Shown here: piece after piece, positions 7,652-14,436 of the stretch
How positions within the stretch are numbered: position 1 is the first letter of the stretch
How the letters are laid out: each line of letters starts with the position of its first letter
Assembly (NCBI GenBank): GCA_910580045.1
Contig: CAJTXF010000048.1
Span: 1 to 19,865, forward strand
Length of the DNA stretch: 19,865 nucleotides
DNA from: an uncultured Eubacteriales bacterium
GTDB taxonomy: Bacteria; Bacillota; Clostridia; Oscillospirales; Acutalibacteraceae
Direction: 5' to 3'
Made by a program: the position numbers and the translations under genes
Notes under the pieces: generated by a model
Told to the model about the DNA's origin: nothing
Database searches by the model: none
Seen by the model: only the letters and a program-made list of their open reading frames with translations

Positions 7652-8587
7652 ATGAAAATCGACAGGCTGGTCGGCATCATTATGCTCCTTCTCCAACAGG
7701 ACAAAATCACTGCCCCGGAACTGGCAGAGCGGTTCGAGGTCTCCCGGCGGACCATTAACCGGGACATTGAGGACATCTGCATGGCGGGGATTCCCCTTAT
7801 CACCACCCAGGGCCGGGATGGGGGCGTGTCCATTGCGGAGGGCTACCGGGTAAACAAGACAGTGTTCACCCAGGAGGAGCTTCAGGCTATTCTCACCGGG
7901 CTCAAGGGGGTAGACAGCGTCTCCCCCGCGCCCCAGGTGGCGAAAGTGAGGGCCAAGCTCTCCACCCGAGAGAACCGGGCCGTGGAAGACCAGGTTCTGA
8001 TGATTGATTTAGCCTCCCACTATTACGGCTCCCTGTCGGAGAAAATCCAGCAAATCAAGGAGGCTGCCCTTGCCTGCCGGTTGATTTCCTTCCAATACTA
8101 CTACGAAAAGGGCGAGGTGCGGCGGCAAATCGAGCCCTACCGGGTGGTATTCCGCTGGTCCAGCTGGTATGTATGGGGCTTCTGCTTGGACAGGGATGAC
8201 TTCCGGCTGTTTAAGCTGAACCGGCTGTGGGATTTGACTGTCATGAATGTCACGTTTATTCCCCGAGCCATCCCGGAGGGGGAACCCAGCTTTGACGACT
8301 ACTTTCAGCAGGGGGAGCAGTACCATTTCAAGGCACTGTTCCAGACCTCGGAGAAATACCGTCTTATAGAGGAGTACGGCGTGGGCTGTTTTCGCTCAAA
8401 GAAGGGTAAGCTGCTGTTTGAGGAGAATTTCGCCAGCTACAGCAATATGCTCCAGTGGGCCCTGAGCTTTGGAGACAAGGTGGAAATTTTAGAGCCAGAG
8501 GAGCTGATAAAAGATAGGTTCCGGCAGGCAAAAAGCATCTTGGAGCAGAAAAAGACGCGAAAACCCAAAAATAAAAAAGAAACATGA
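7652..8587 (+). CDS. WYL-domain transcriptional regulator (YafY/DeoR-type, 311 aa)
   Basis: This is a transcription factor with an N-terminal winged helix-turn-helix (residues about 5-60; ITAPELAERFEVSRRTINRD is the recognition region) and a C-terminal WYL ligand-sensing domain (about 135-220). The motif reads WYVWGFC, i.e. W-Y-V in place of the classic W-Y-L, followed by the expected DDFRLFKLNRL. Family members act as repressors or activators, some of them in DNA-damage or defence contexts; nothing nearby identifies the ligand. The start is fixed by GAGGTGAGG 4-5 bases upstream and by the end of the promoter. It is transcribed away from the XRE-exporter operon, sharing a 200-base spacer. There is no terminator after it; the DUF3795 gene begins 59 bases later with its own promoter element. 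Confidence 0.93.
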   Translation: MKIDRLVGIIMLLLQQDKITAPELAERFEVSRRTINRDIEDICMAGIPLITTQGRDGGVSIAEGYRVNKTVFTQEELQAILTGLKGVDSVSPAPQVAKVRAKLSTRENRAVEDQVLMIDLASHYYGSLSEKIQQIKEAALACRLISFQYYYEKGEVRRQIEPYRVVFRWSSWYVWGFCLDRDDFRLFKLNRLWDLTVMNVTFIPRAIPEGEPSFDDYFQQGEQYHFKALFQTSEKYRLIEEYGVGCFRSKKGKLLFEENFASYSNMLQWALSFGDKVEILEPEELIKDRFRQAKSILEQKKTRKPKNKKET

Positions 8588-8608
8588 CATACTCCTGTCC
8601 TGTTTCTC

Positions 8609-8617
8609 TGGTATACT
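8609..8617 (+). promoter_or_regulatory. Extended -10 promoter of the DUF3795 gene
   Basis: TGGTATACT matches an extended -10 (TGnTATAMT). No good -35 sits at the right distance, which is tolerated for extended -10 promoters. It lies 14 bases before the AAAGGAGGT ribosome binding site at 8631-8639. Confidence 0.45.
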
Positions 8618-8646
8618 GGCGTTACTAACTAAAGGAGGTACATACC

Positions 8647-8925
8647 ATGAACGAAGTCACCACCCGCTGCGGCCTGCAGTGCCATGGCTGCGAATACATC
8701 GAGAGTTGCGGATGCAAGGGCTGTATTGCCACCAACGGCCACCCCTTCCACGGGGAGTGTCCTGTGGCAGCCTGCTGCCAGGAGAAGGGTCTGACCCACT
8801 GCGGCCAGTGCCCGGAAATGCCCTGCCAGCTGCTGAATCAGTACTCCAACGACCCGGAGCATGGGGACAACCCGCCCGGCGCAAGAATTGAGCAGTGCAG
8901 GGCCTGGGCGGCGCGGGAGAAATAA
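8647..8925 (+). CDS. Small cysteine-rich DUF3795 protein (92 aa)
   Basis: This 92-residue protein has 13 cysteines in C-x3-C, C-x2-C and C-x-C patterns (C8, C12, C15, C21, C23, C26, C38, C43, C44, C52, C55, C60, C84). It opens with the RCGLQCHGCEY segment typical of DUF3795. The cysteine spacing suggests metal (zinc or iron-sulfur) binding, but the biochemical role of the family is not established to my knowledge. The start has a strong AAAGGAGGT at 8631-8639, 7 bases upstream. It is complete in length for the family, with its own promoter element and a bidirectional terminator just after the stop. It may be an independent gene or be read through from the WYL regulator. Confidence 0.9.
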   Translation: MNEVTTRCGLQCHGCEYIESCGCKGCIATNGHPFHGECPVAACCQEKGLTHCGQCPEMPCQLLNQYSNDPEHGDNPPGARIEQCRAWAAREK

Positions 8926-8932
8926 GCACAGA

Positions 8933-8961
8933 AACGCCTGAAGGGAATACCTTCAGGCGTT
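8933..8961. terminator. Bidirectional intrinsic terminator
   Basis: A perfect 12-bp stem AACGCCTGAAGG / CCTTCAGGCGTT surrounds the 5-base loop GAATA. The plus-strand exit is TCTCTTT and the minus-strand exit is TCTGTG after the stem's TT. It sits between the convergent DUF3795 (stop 8925) and anti-sigma (stop 8966) genes and can serve both. Confidence 0.9.
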
Positions 8962-8965
8962 CTCT

Positions 8966-9850
8966 TTACCAGTTTGTATCATTCCAAATCGGAATGGCTC
9001 TTTTCTTTATGATTTCACCCTGTTCTTCGGGTGTCAGCTCCCGCTCGCTCAGTTCATCCAGCAGAGAGCAGTCCGGGGCAAAGTAGACAGCGGTAAAATA
9101 GCACATTCCCTGATTGCGGCGGCTTTCCGGCGGCCCAATCCCAACATGCTTATCCTGCCAGGTATTCTTCCAGGAACAGCCCACCACCGAACAGGCCTCC
9201 ACAGTAATTTGTGTACCGTCAGATTTAGATATCGTTTTGGGCCATTTAATCACGCCATCTGTATCCGTAAACATGACATCTCCAAAAGAGAAACATTCTT
9301 TTGCAGAGCTCCAAAAGCTCTCCCATAGGCTGACCCTGCGGGAAAACAGCAAGACAAACTCCTGCTTGCCGTCAATTCTCGGGGCAATGGACAGAGCCAT
9401 CTCCTTCCCTGCCTGGTAGTATTTGGATTCGTACTCCAGATTATAGTTTAGGACAAGCCAATCCTCATCTTTTTTCGAGTTGGGATAGTTATTAGAGCAC
9501 TGGATACGGACATGGCTAATCAGGTCTTCTGGCAGAGTGATGGGAATTCTGTCCAAACAGAGGCCCAACAGGCTAATTCCAAGACCGATTCCGATAACCG
9601 CCCCCAAACACATCCCCAGCGCCCTGCGCCGGAACCGGCCCCGTACCTTCTTGAACGCCCTGACCTGGTGCTCCTCCTCCTGAGCGGACCGCTCCGGCTC
9701 CGGGCCGGAATCAAAGGCATGATACACCTCTTGGCAGGCCTCGCAGCCCTGCAGATGCTCCTCCACTGCCTGGGCGGTCTTCGGGGCACACACATTGTCG
9801 TGATACAGGGGAAGCAAATCCTGAATCAACTCACAGGGGTATTTTGTCAT
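8966..9850 (-). CDS. Membrane-bound zinc-finger anti-sigma factor (294 aa)
   Basis: This is the likely inhibitor of the adjacent ECF sigma factor. The N-terminal cytoplasmic region carries a zinc-binding anti-sigma (ZAS/zf-HC2) motif H32-x3-C36-x2-C39, with C6 as a possible further ligand. One transmembrane segment spans about residues 77-99, preceded by a basic stretch (KKVRGRFRRR) that fits an N-inside orientation. The remaining ~195 residues would lie outside the membrane. I do not recognise that domain; it has several cysteines and probably senses an envelope signal. The gene starts inside the sigma gene's end (ATGA overlap 9847-9850) with AAAGGAG upstream, so the two are translationally coupled, which favours a matched sigma:anti-sigma ratio. 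Confidence 0.9.
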   Translation of the reverse strand: MTKYPCELIQDLLPLYHDNVCAPKTAQAVEEHLQGCEACQEVYHAFDSGPEPERSAQEEEHQVRAFKKVRGRFRRRALGMCLGAVIGIGLGISLLGLCLDRIPITLPEDLISHVRIQCSNNYPNSKKDEDWLVLNYNLEYESKYYQAGKEMALSIAPRIDGKQEFVLLFSRRVSLWESFWSSAKECFSFGDVMFTDTDGVIKWPKTISKSDGTQITVEACSVVGCSWKNTWQDKHVGIGPPESRRNQGMCYFTAVYFAPDCSLLDELSERELTPEEQGEIIKKRAIPIWNDTNW

Positions 9851-10395
9851 GTTTCTGTCTCCTTTCCACTGGAATCGTCCCCCCAGCCCTCCTGCTCCAG
9901 CCGGGCTCGGAGCTTTTGCCTGGCCCGGTGATAGGTCACCCGGGCCCAGCTCTCGGTTTTGCCGAACAGCCCGGCAATCTGGGCGAAGCTTAGCTCTCCC
10001 AGCGCCCGCAACCAGAATACCTCCCGATAGGGCTCCTCCAAGGTATGCAGAACCCGGTGGATAGCCAGAGCTGTCTCCTTATCAGAAAACCGCCCCTCCA
10101 AGTCCGAGCCATCCGGCCAGTCCTCCTCCGGGGGAGGGGCTTGCCTCCTGCGCTTCTTCAAGAGGGTGAAATAGGTGTTTTTAGCAATCTCACAGAGCCA
10201 GACCCGCAGAGAGCACTGGCCTCGAAATTTGCCGATAGCACTCATTGCCTTAACAAAGGTCTCCTGAGTCACCTCCTCCGACAGGGCGGAATCATGGGAC
10301 AGGCTGAGAATGTAAGAGTAGATTGGGCTGTAGTATTGGGCAAACAGCTCCGCAAAATCGTCGGCCAAGAGACTCACCTCTTTTCTGGGGTTCAT
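9847..10395 (-). CDS. ECF-type RNA polymerase sigma factor (182 aa)
   Basis: This is a two-domain alternative sigma factor. Region 2 covers about residues 15-80 (YYSPIYSYILSLSHDSALSE, then EVTQETFVKAM), and region 4 about 115-170 (LEEPYREVFWLRALGELSFAQIAGLFGKTESWARVTYHRARQKL). No region 3 is present, as expected for ECF sigmas. The start is uncertain. The ATG at 10395 has no ribosome binding site, whereas an in-frame TTG at 10368 (residue 10) sits 5 bases after AAAGAGGTGA (10374-10383) and would begin right at the family's usual N-terminus. A promoter-like element reaches to within a few bases of the ATG, which also favours the TTG. The anti-sigma gene overlaps its end by 4 bases. Confidence 0.93.
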   Translation of the reverse strand: MNPRKEVSLLADDFAELFAQYYSPIYSYILSLSHDSALSEEVTQETFVKAMSAIGKFRGQCSLRVWLCEIAKNTYFTLLKKRRRQAPPPEEDWPDGSDLEGRFSDKETALAIHRVLHTLEEPYREVFWLRALGELSFAQIAGLFGKTESWARVTYHRARQKLRARLEQEGWGDDSSGKETET

Positions 10396-10401
10396 GGATA
10401 A

Positions 10402-10427
10402 GACCAGGCAGGCGGAGTTTCGTTACA
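10402..10427 (-). promoter_or_regulatory. Putative ECF autoregulatory promoter of the sigma gene
   Basis: On the minus strand, TGTAAC (10422-10427), 16 bases, then GGTC (10402-10405). This resembles SigX/SigV-type ECF promoters (TGTAAC, 16-17 bases, CGWC) with one mismatch in the -10. No sigma-A promoter is evident here. Transcription would start near the ATG at 10395. Confidence 0.45.
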
Positions 10428-10452
10428 ACATGACAAAAATTTTATGAGAAGA

Positions 10453-10475
10453 GACAGCCAGTTCTCCTGGCTGCC
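10453..10475 (-). terminator. Probable terminator after the transglutaminase/SLH gene
   Basis: The minus strand reads GGCAGCCAG, a 5-base loop, CTGGCTGTC (9-bp stem with one G-U pair), then TCTTCTC and a later TTTTT. It lies 24 bases after the stop at 10499. The imperfect T-tract makes it a moderate call. The 103-base gap 10396-10498 holds only this hairpin and the ECF-type promoter. Confidence 0.6.
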
Positions 10476-10498
10476 TCCTTTTGGCCGGCTTATTCTGT

Positions 10499-13012
10499 TC
10501 AGCCGTCCATTTTCTCATAATATTTGAGAAGCATCTGTGCCGTCTCAGCCCGGGTGGTCTTTCCTTTAGGATCCAGCCGTTTGCCGCTTTTCCCGCCAAT
10601 AATCCCCTGGTTCACTGCCCAGTTCACAGCTTTATGGGCATAGCTGCTGATGCTTCCAGCATCCACAAAATCCAGGCTCTCTTCACCGGGCTCTGGGCTG
10701 TCCGCGAATTTATAGAGCATCTGGGCAAACTGCTCCCGGGTAATGGGCTCATTGGGTCCAAACCTTCCTCCACCATAGCCGCTGACAACACCCTCCCCCG
10801 CGGCCCAGGCCACGCCTTTTTCATACCAGGCCCCGGCGGGCACGTCCCAGAAGGAGCTCTCGCTGTTTACCGCCGGAGAACCAGCCATCTGATAGAGGAT
10901 AGTGGCAACCATCCCCCGGCTGGTGTTCTCCTTGGGAGCAAAGCGAGTGCTTGAAATACCGCTCATCAGGCCGCAGTTATATACAAAGGACACCGCGCCG
11001 CTGTACCAGGCTTCAGAAGTCACATCCTCAAAAGCTGCCCGGCGGGAGGAAACTGTCACACCTGCAGGAACGCAGTCCTGGTGAGCGGTATCCAGATAGT
11101 TGTCCGCGCCTGCAACTGCCGCTGTGAAAGCCAGGGCCTCTCCCCCTTTTAGGGATGCAGGCAGGGTATACGCAGCCTTATAAACACCTGGAGTATCACT
11201 CTCCGCTAACTCCAAGGGCACGCCGTCCGGGCCCAGCAGCTCTATTTCCTCCCTGCTGGGGAAGCCGCCCGGTGTGTTCCTCATTCGGACAGTCAGGCTC
11301 ACTTGCTCACCCTGGTTCTGTACAGGAGGAAACGCTCTCACTGCCAGCTCCGGGAGAATCTTTCGGATGGTCACTGTTCCAGTAACTGGACCGCTTACCT
11401 GGTAAAAGCTGCCCCCTAGGCCATCCATGGTGATGGTTTCCCCAGTAAAGAGCCGCTCTCCTGCCTGAGCGTTATCGGCAGTGCCTGCCGCTGTGGCTGT
11501 CACTATATCCGCATCCTCTGGGCGGACGCCTTCCAAAACCAGAGGCAGGCCGGAGAACGCGGCGGAGCCGTCAAAATCTTTGGCTGTCAGCGGGGAGCCA
11601 GCATCCAGGCGGGCTGTGACGGGCGCGGGGCTCAGAGTCAGGGAGAAGGAGCCCAGCACTGCACCGTCAAAATCCCCTCCGGCACAGCGGACAAGCAGGG
11701 TATGCTCCCCGGCAGGAAGGGCTTTGGCGGTAGTGTCATAGGTAAGCGCCGCTCTGCCGTCGGATATGGCAGCAGTGGCAAGGAGCTCCCCGGAACCTAG
11801 GACACACAGTTGTACCTCCCCCTCCAGGACTGGCCTGCCCAGCCGGTCCTGGATATTTTCAGCCTGGACGCTCACAGCCTCCCCATAGGTCACCTGGGAG
11901 GAGAGACTCAGCTCTGCCTCCACATAGGGATAGGCAGAGGGATTCAGCTCTGGAGCTGTGCCGGCATCTCCATATTCCAATACATGGTCCTGATAGAAGG
12001 GCATACCCCGGATGGTGGTAGTGTCGCTGCCCAGCAGAAAGTAGTTGTAGCGCAGAGGGTCGTCATCCCAAGTGGTGTCCACAGCATACCACTTGCCATC
12101 CTCCAGCAGGACATAGTTCCAGGCATGGCCCTCAAGAGAGCCGCCGTCTGTGTGTCCTACCACGCGTACACAGGGGATGCCGTACTGGTCACACAGCAGC
12201 TTAAAGGCCATGGTATAACCAGAGCAAACAGCTTCATAGGGATCGGTCAAGCCGCTGAAGGCCAGCTGGTCGTAGTAGACTGTGCTAATTTTACCGTTGG
12301 AGCCCACTACCTCCTCCTTGCGCACTTGATAGGTAATTCGATTGCACACATAGTCATGAATGGCCCTTACTGTCATAGCACGGCTGGCCTTGGGCTGACC
12401 AATGGAAGCCACTGCTTCCTCCACTGCCTGGGTGAGCAGCTGGGGGTTCTCATAAATCTCATTTGTGTACCAAGGGTGTGTCACTGTCGCGCTGATGCCG
12501 GTCACAGTGGCCCCTAAGACGTTCCCTTCCTGGTCATAGTCCCAGACCCAATCAGCCCATGTGACCTCATTCGCCCCAAGCATCCAGCTGATTTCCGGAT
12601 GGTCGTTATAGACCAGCGTCCAGACAGCAAAGAAATTTTCATCCATCCAGGCCTGCATATTGCTCCAGTTATCCTTCTCGTCGGGGAAGTAAGGGGCCAC
12701 GTCTGCCGGGAGGCTGAAAGAAACAGTTTTCGTTGGGTGGGAAAAGCCCTCTGCAAGCCTATCGTATATCACCTGCTGCGTGTGGTTCAGCTGGGCGTAA
12801 TACCCCTGATATACACCGTTCGAGAAAGCGCCGTCTTTCCAGGGCCGCCCGGCAGAATAAGCAAGCGCGGTGTTTGCTCCCCACAAATTTTCCAGGGTGA
12901 ACTCCCGACTGGGCGGCTCTGGCGGGGCAAGGGCCTCAGCCTGCACTTTGAGAGAGATTGGCGCCAGAAGCAGGCAGAGAGCCAGAAGAAGGGACAGGAC
13001 CTTTTTACACAT
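10499..13012 (-). CDS. Secreted transglutaminase-like protein with YDG/Ig-like region and three SLH domains (837 aa)
   Basis: This is an exported surface protein. Residues 1-25 are a signal peptide (MCKKVLSLLLALCLLLAP, then VQA). A transglutaminase/protease-like core lies at about 220-320 with a complete Cys-His-Asp triad: C263 in AVCSGY, H296 in GHAWNY and D312 in AVDTTWDD. A bacterial Ig-like segment follows (about 370-480), then a YDG-type repeat (KDFDGSAAFSG) and another beta-rich segment. Three S-layer homology domains (about 657-837; FEDVTSEAWY, FWDVPAGAWY and FVDAGSISSY starts) end the chain and should anchor it to secondary cell-wall polysaccharide. The role could be cross-linking or cleaving envelope proteins; the substrate is unknown. 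The start has AAAGGAGG at 13021-13028. The AraC-type gene lies 41 bases upstream on the same strand with no clear promoter between, so they may be co-transcribed. Confidence 0.92.
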   Translation of the reverse strand: MCKKVLSLLLALCLLLAPISLKVQAEALAPPEPPSREFTLENLWGANTALAYSAGRPWKDGAFSNGVYQGYYAQLNHTQQVIYDRLAEGFSHPTKTVSFSLPADVAPYFPDEKDNWSNMQAWMDENFFAVWTLVYNDHPEISWMLGANEVTWADWVWDYDQEGNVLGATVTGISATVTHPWYTNEIYENPQLLTQAVEEAVASIGQPKASRAMTVRAIHDYVCNRITYQVRKEEVVGSNGKISTVYYDQLAFSGLTDPYEAVCSGYTMAFKLLCDQYGIPCVRVVGHTDGGSLEGHAWNYVLLEDGKWYAVDTTWDDDPLRYNYFLLGSDTTTIRGMPFYQDHVLEYGDAGTAPELNPSAYPYVEAELSLSSQVTYGEAVSVQAENIQDRLGRPVLEGEVQLCVLGSGELLATAAISDGRAALTYDTTAKALPAGEHTLLVRCAGGDFDGAVLGSFSLTLSPAPVTARLDAGSPLTAKDFDGSAAFSGLPLVLEGVRPEDADIVTATAAGTADNAQAGERLFTGETITMDGLGGSFYQVSGPVTGTVTIRKILPELAVRAFPPVQNQGEQVSLTVRMRNTPGGFPSREEIELLGPDGVPLELAESDTPGVYKAAYTLPASLKGGEALAFTAAVAGADNYLDTAHQDCVPAGVTVSSRRAAFEDVTSEAWYSGAVSFVYNCGLMSGISSTRFAPKENTSRGMVATILYQMAGSPAVNSESSFWDVPAGAWYEKGVAWAAGEGVVSGYGGGRFGPNEPITREQFAQMLYKFADSPEPGEESLDFVDAGSISSYAHKAVNWAVNQGIIGGKSGKRLDPKGKTTRAETAQMLLKYYEKMDG

Positions 13013-13053
13013 TGCGAAAGCCTCCTTTAGAATAGATAAAACAACATCTCAGC

Positions 13054-13947
13054 CTACTGGGATTGCGCCTCTCCCCCGCTCTGCTTCCGGTACTCTTTGG
13101 GGGAACAGCCCGCTATCCGCTTGAACTGCCGGTTGAAGTTGGACAGGTTTCCATATCCGCACCGGTAGGCGATTTCGGACACCCGTTCCTCTCCCCCGGA
13201 TAGGGCCTCGCAGGCTGCGTGTACCCGCAGCTGGGCCAGGTACTCCATGGCACTTACCCCTGCCGCCCTCTTAAAGCAGCTCATAAAATAGCTCTTGCTC
13301 AGGTGGCTGAGCTTGGCCAGCTCTTCAACAGAAATTTCCTCCCGGAAATGCTCCATCAGATACTCCATGGCTGGGCGCATATCCTCTCTGCCGCTCTCCT
13401 GGAGCTGTTCCCGGCTCAGGAGGCTTTCATTCCCCTCCAACAGCCAGAACAGCCGCAGCAGCTCGCTTTTCAGCAGCAAATCCGCATGGGGATTTCGTTG
13501 GGACACACAGTCAAGCACAGTGTCCACACAGGCCCGCAGCTGAGGGTATCCCTCTGCCTCTGGAGTAATATGGGGCACGATTTTTAATGTGCCGCTCAGC
13601 AGGGGGCGGACACATTCCGCGGCACAGCGGTCCCCTGCGTTGGCCCCCAGCAGGGCTGGGTGAAACACCAGGGCACAGTAAACCAGTTCCTGCCTTTGGA
13701 GGGGATAGGCTGCGTGGAGCTGGTTTGGGGGGATAATAAGCAAATCCCCTGGCTGGGCAGTAAACTTTTCGCTGCCGCAGGTAAACTCCCCCTGGCCCCG
13801 GACGACCAGGTTGATTTCAAACTCACTGTGCCAGTGCATGGGCACATTCAGAAAGAAACGAGGTATCCAGCACAGGTAAAAGCTGTAGGGGATATAGGCT
13901 GTGCTGTGACGCCGCCGCTCCTCCGTCTCTTTGCCGGGTAAAATCAT
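13054..13947 (-). CDS. AraC-family regulator with N-terminal cupin (297 aa)
   Basis: This is a transcription factor with an N-terminal cupin sensor (MHWHSEFEINLVVRGQGEF, then AQPGDLLIIPPNQLHA) and a C-terminal pair of helix-turn-helices (VEELAKLSHLSKSYFMSCFK and VSEIAYRCGYGNLSNFNRQF). The latter ends in the usual SPKEYRKQ. Such cupins usually bind sugars or small metabolites. The start is taken at 13947 because GGGAGG sits 5 bases upstream at 13953-13958. The longer ATG at 13989 adds 14 residues and has no ribosome binding site. It is driven by a very strong promoter (14019-14047) and may also transcribe the SLH gene. It is divergent from the FAD/GT/SDR cassette, which is another possible target. 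Confidence 0.93.
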   Translation of the reverse strand: MILPGKETEERRRHSTAYIPYSFYLCWIPRFFLNVPMHWHSEFEINLVVRGQGEFTCGSEKFTAQPGDLLIIPPNQLHAAYPLQRQELVYCALVFHPALLGANAGDRCAAECVRPLLSGTLKIVPHITPEAEGYPQLRACVDTVLDCVSQRNPHADLLLKSELLRLFWLLEGNESLLSREQLQESGREDMRPAMEYLMEHFREEISVEELAKLSHLSKSYFMSCFKRAAGVSAMEYLAQLRVHAACEALSGGEERVSEIAYRCGYGNLSNFNRQFKRIAGCSPKEYRKQSGGEAQSQ

Positions 13948-14018
13948 AAGCGCCTCCCAAAGCAGTATCCTATCAGTCTGCACAAGCATAGCTCTTGCGG
14001 TGTGCTCAGTTCAGCAGT

Positions 14019-14047
14019 ATTATACCACTATATACGAAGTCTGGCAA
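14019..14047 (-). promoter_or_regulatory. Strong promoter of the AraC-type gene
   Basis: On the minus strand, -35 TTGCCA (14042-14047), exactly 17 bases, and a perfect extended -10 TGGTATAAT (14019-14027). This is close to the consensus for the housekeeping sigma factor. The expected start is near 14012, giving a leader of about 65 bases to the ATG at 13947. Confidence 0.8.
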
Positions 14048-14276
14048 GGGGCGGAAGCGGGAAAACAGTCTCCCGAGAGACTGGAACTGCTTTTTGCAAA
14101 TGGCCAAATACATCCGTTTTCCCTGTAGGTTTTTGCTCTAAAAAGAGCATAGCCAGAGCTGAGCTCTCTTCTATCACAGATAAAACGTGGCAAACCTTTA
14201 ATCTGTCTGTAGAATTGAAACCAGCTAACAATGCGGGGCGAACGCTTTCTGGGAGTGTCGTTTCGAGGAGTTTTTC
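14048..14276. other. Gene-free spacer with short inverted repeats
   Basis: No convincing gene on either strand. Inverted repeats seen: CAGTCTC-CCGA-GAGACTG at 14066-14083 (followed on the minus strand by TTTT, so possibly a weak terminator in that direction); GCTCT-AAAA-AGAGC at 14135-14148; a 13-base palindrome AGAGCTGAGCTCT at 14155-14167; and ACAGAT/ATCTGT arms around 14176-14207. Together they suggest a structured RNA or a set of operators, but no transcript can be assigned. Confidence 0.4.
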
Positions 14277-14307
14277 GTGTTCCCCCGCCCTACGGGCGGG
14301 GGAACAC
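14277..14307. repeat. Perfect 14-bp GC-rich inverted repeat, 3-base loop
   Basis: GTGTTCCCCCGCCC and GGGCGGGGGAACAC flank TAC. The stem is perfect and extremely stable, but neither exit is T-rich (plus: AGATGATT; minus: GAAAAACT). It is therefore not a canonical intrinsic terminator. It lies 48 bases upstream of the FAD gene's -35. It is a single copy, so not a CRISPR repeat array. Confidence 0.85.
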
Positions 14308-14354
14308 AGATGATTATCTCTGTTGTTTGGACAATCCCCGCTTTCGCCCCAACA

Positions 14355-14383
14355 TTGACAGAAAGCGCTGCCTATGCTACAAT
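14355..14383 (+). promoter_or_regulatory. Strong promoter of the FAD/GT/SDR cassette
   Basis: A perfect -35 TTGACA (14355-14360), 17 bases, then an extended -10 TGCTACAAT whose hexamer TACAAT is at 14378-14383. The start would be near 14390, about 45 bases before the GTG start of the FAD oxidoreductase. Confidence 0.8.
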
Positions 14384-14436
14384 ACTTCTTATAATAAGGT
14401 TACTTTGGATATTCTATCAGTTCAGGAGGTCATGGG

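Noticed and set aside
13948..13989. Longer start for the AraC-type regulator at 13989
   Set aside because: No ribosome binding site; GGGAGG points to 13947.
14028..14231. Possible small minus-strand gene of 67 codons in the divergent spacer
   Set aside because: It begins with TTG without a ribosome binding site, covers the AraC promoter and shows no recognisable sequence.
14209..14307. CRISPR-like pieces (GAATTGAAAC near 14211 and the GTGTTCCCC-type palindrome)
   Set aside because: Each occurs once; there is no second copy, no spacer periodicity and no cas gene.
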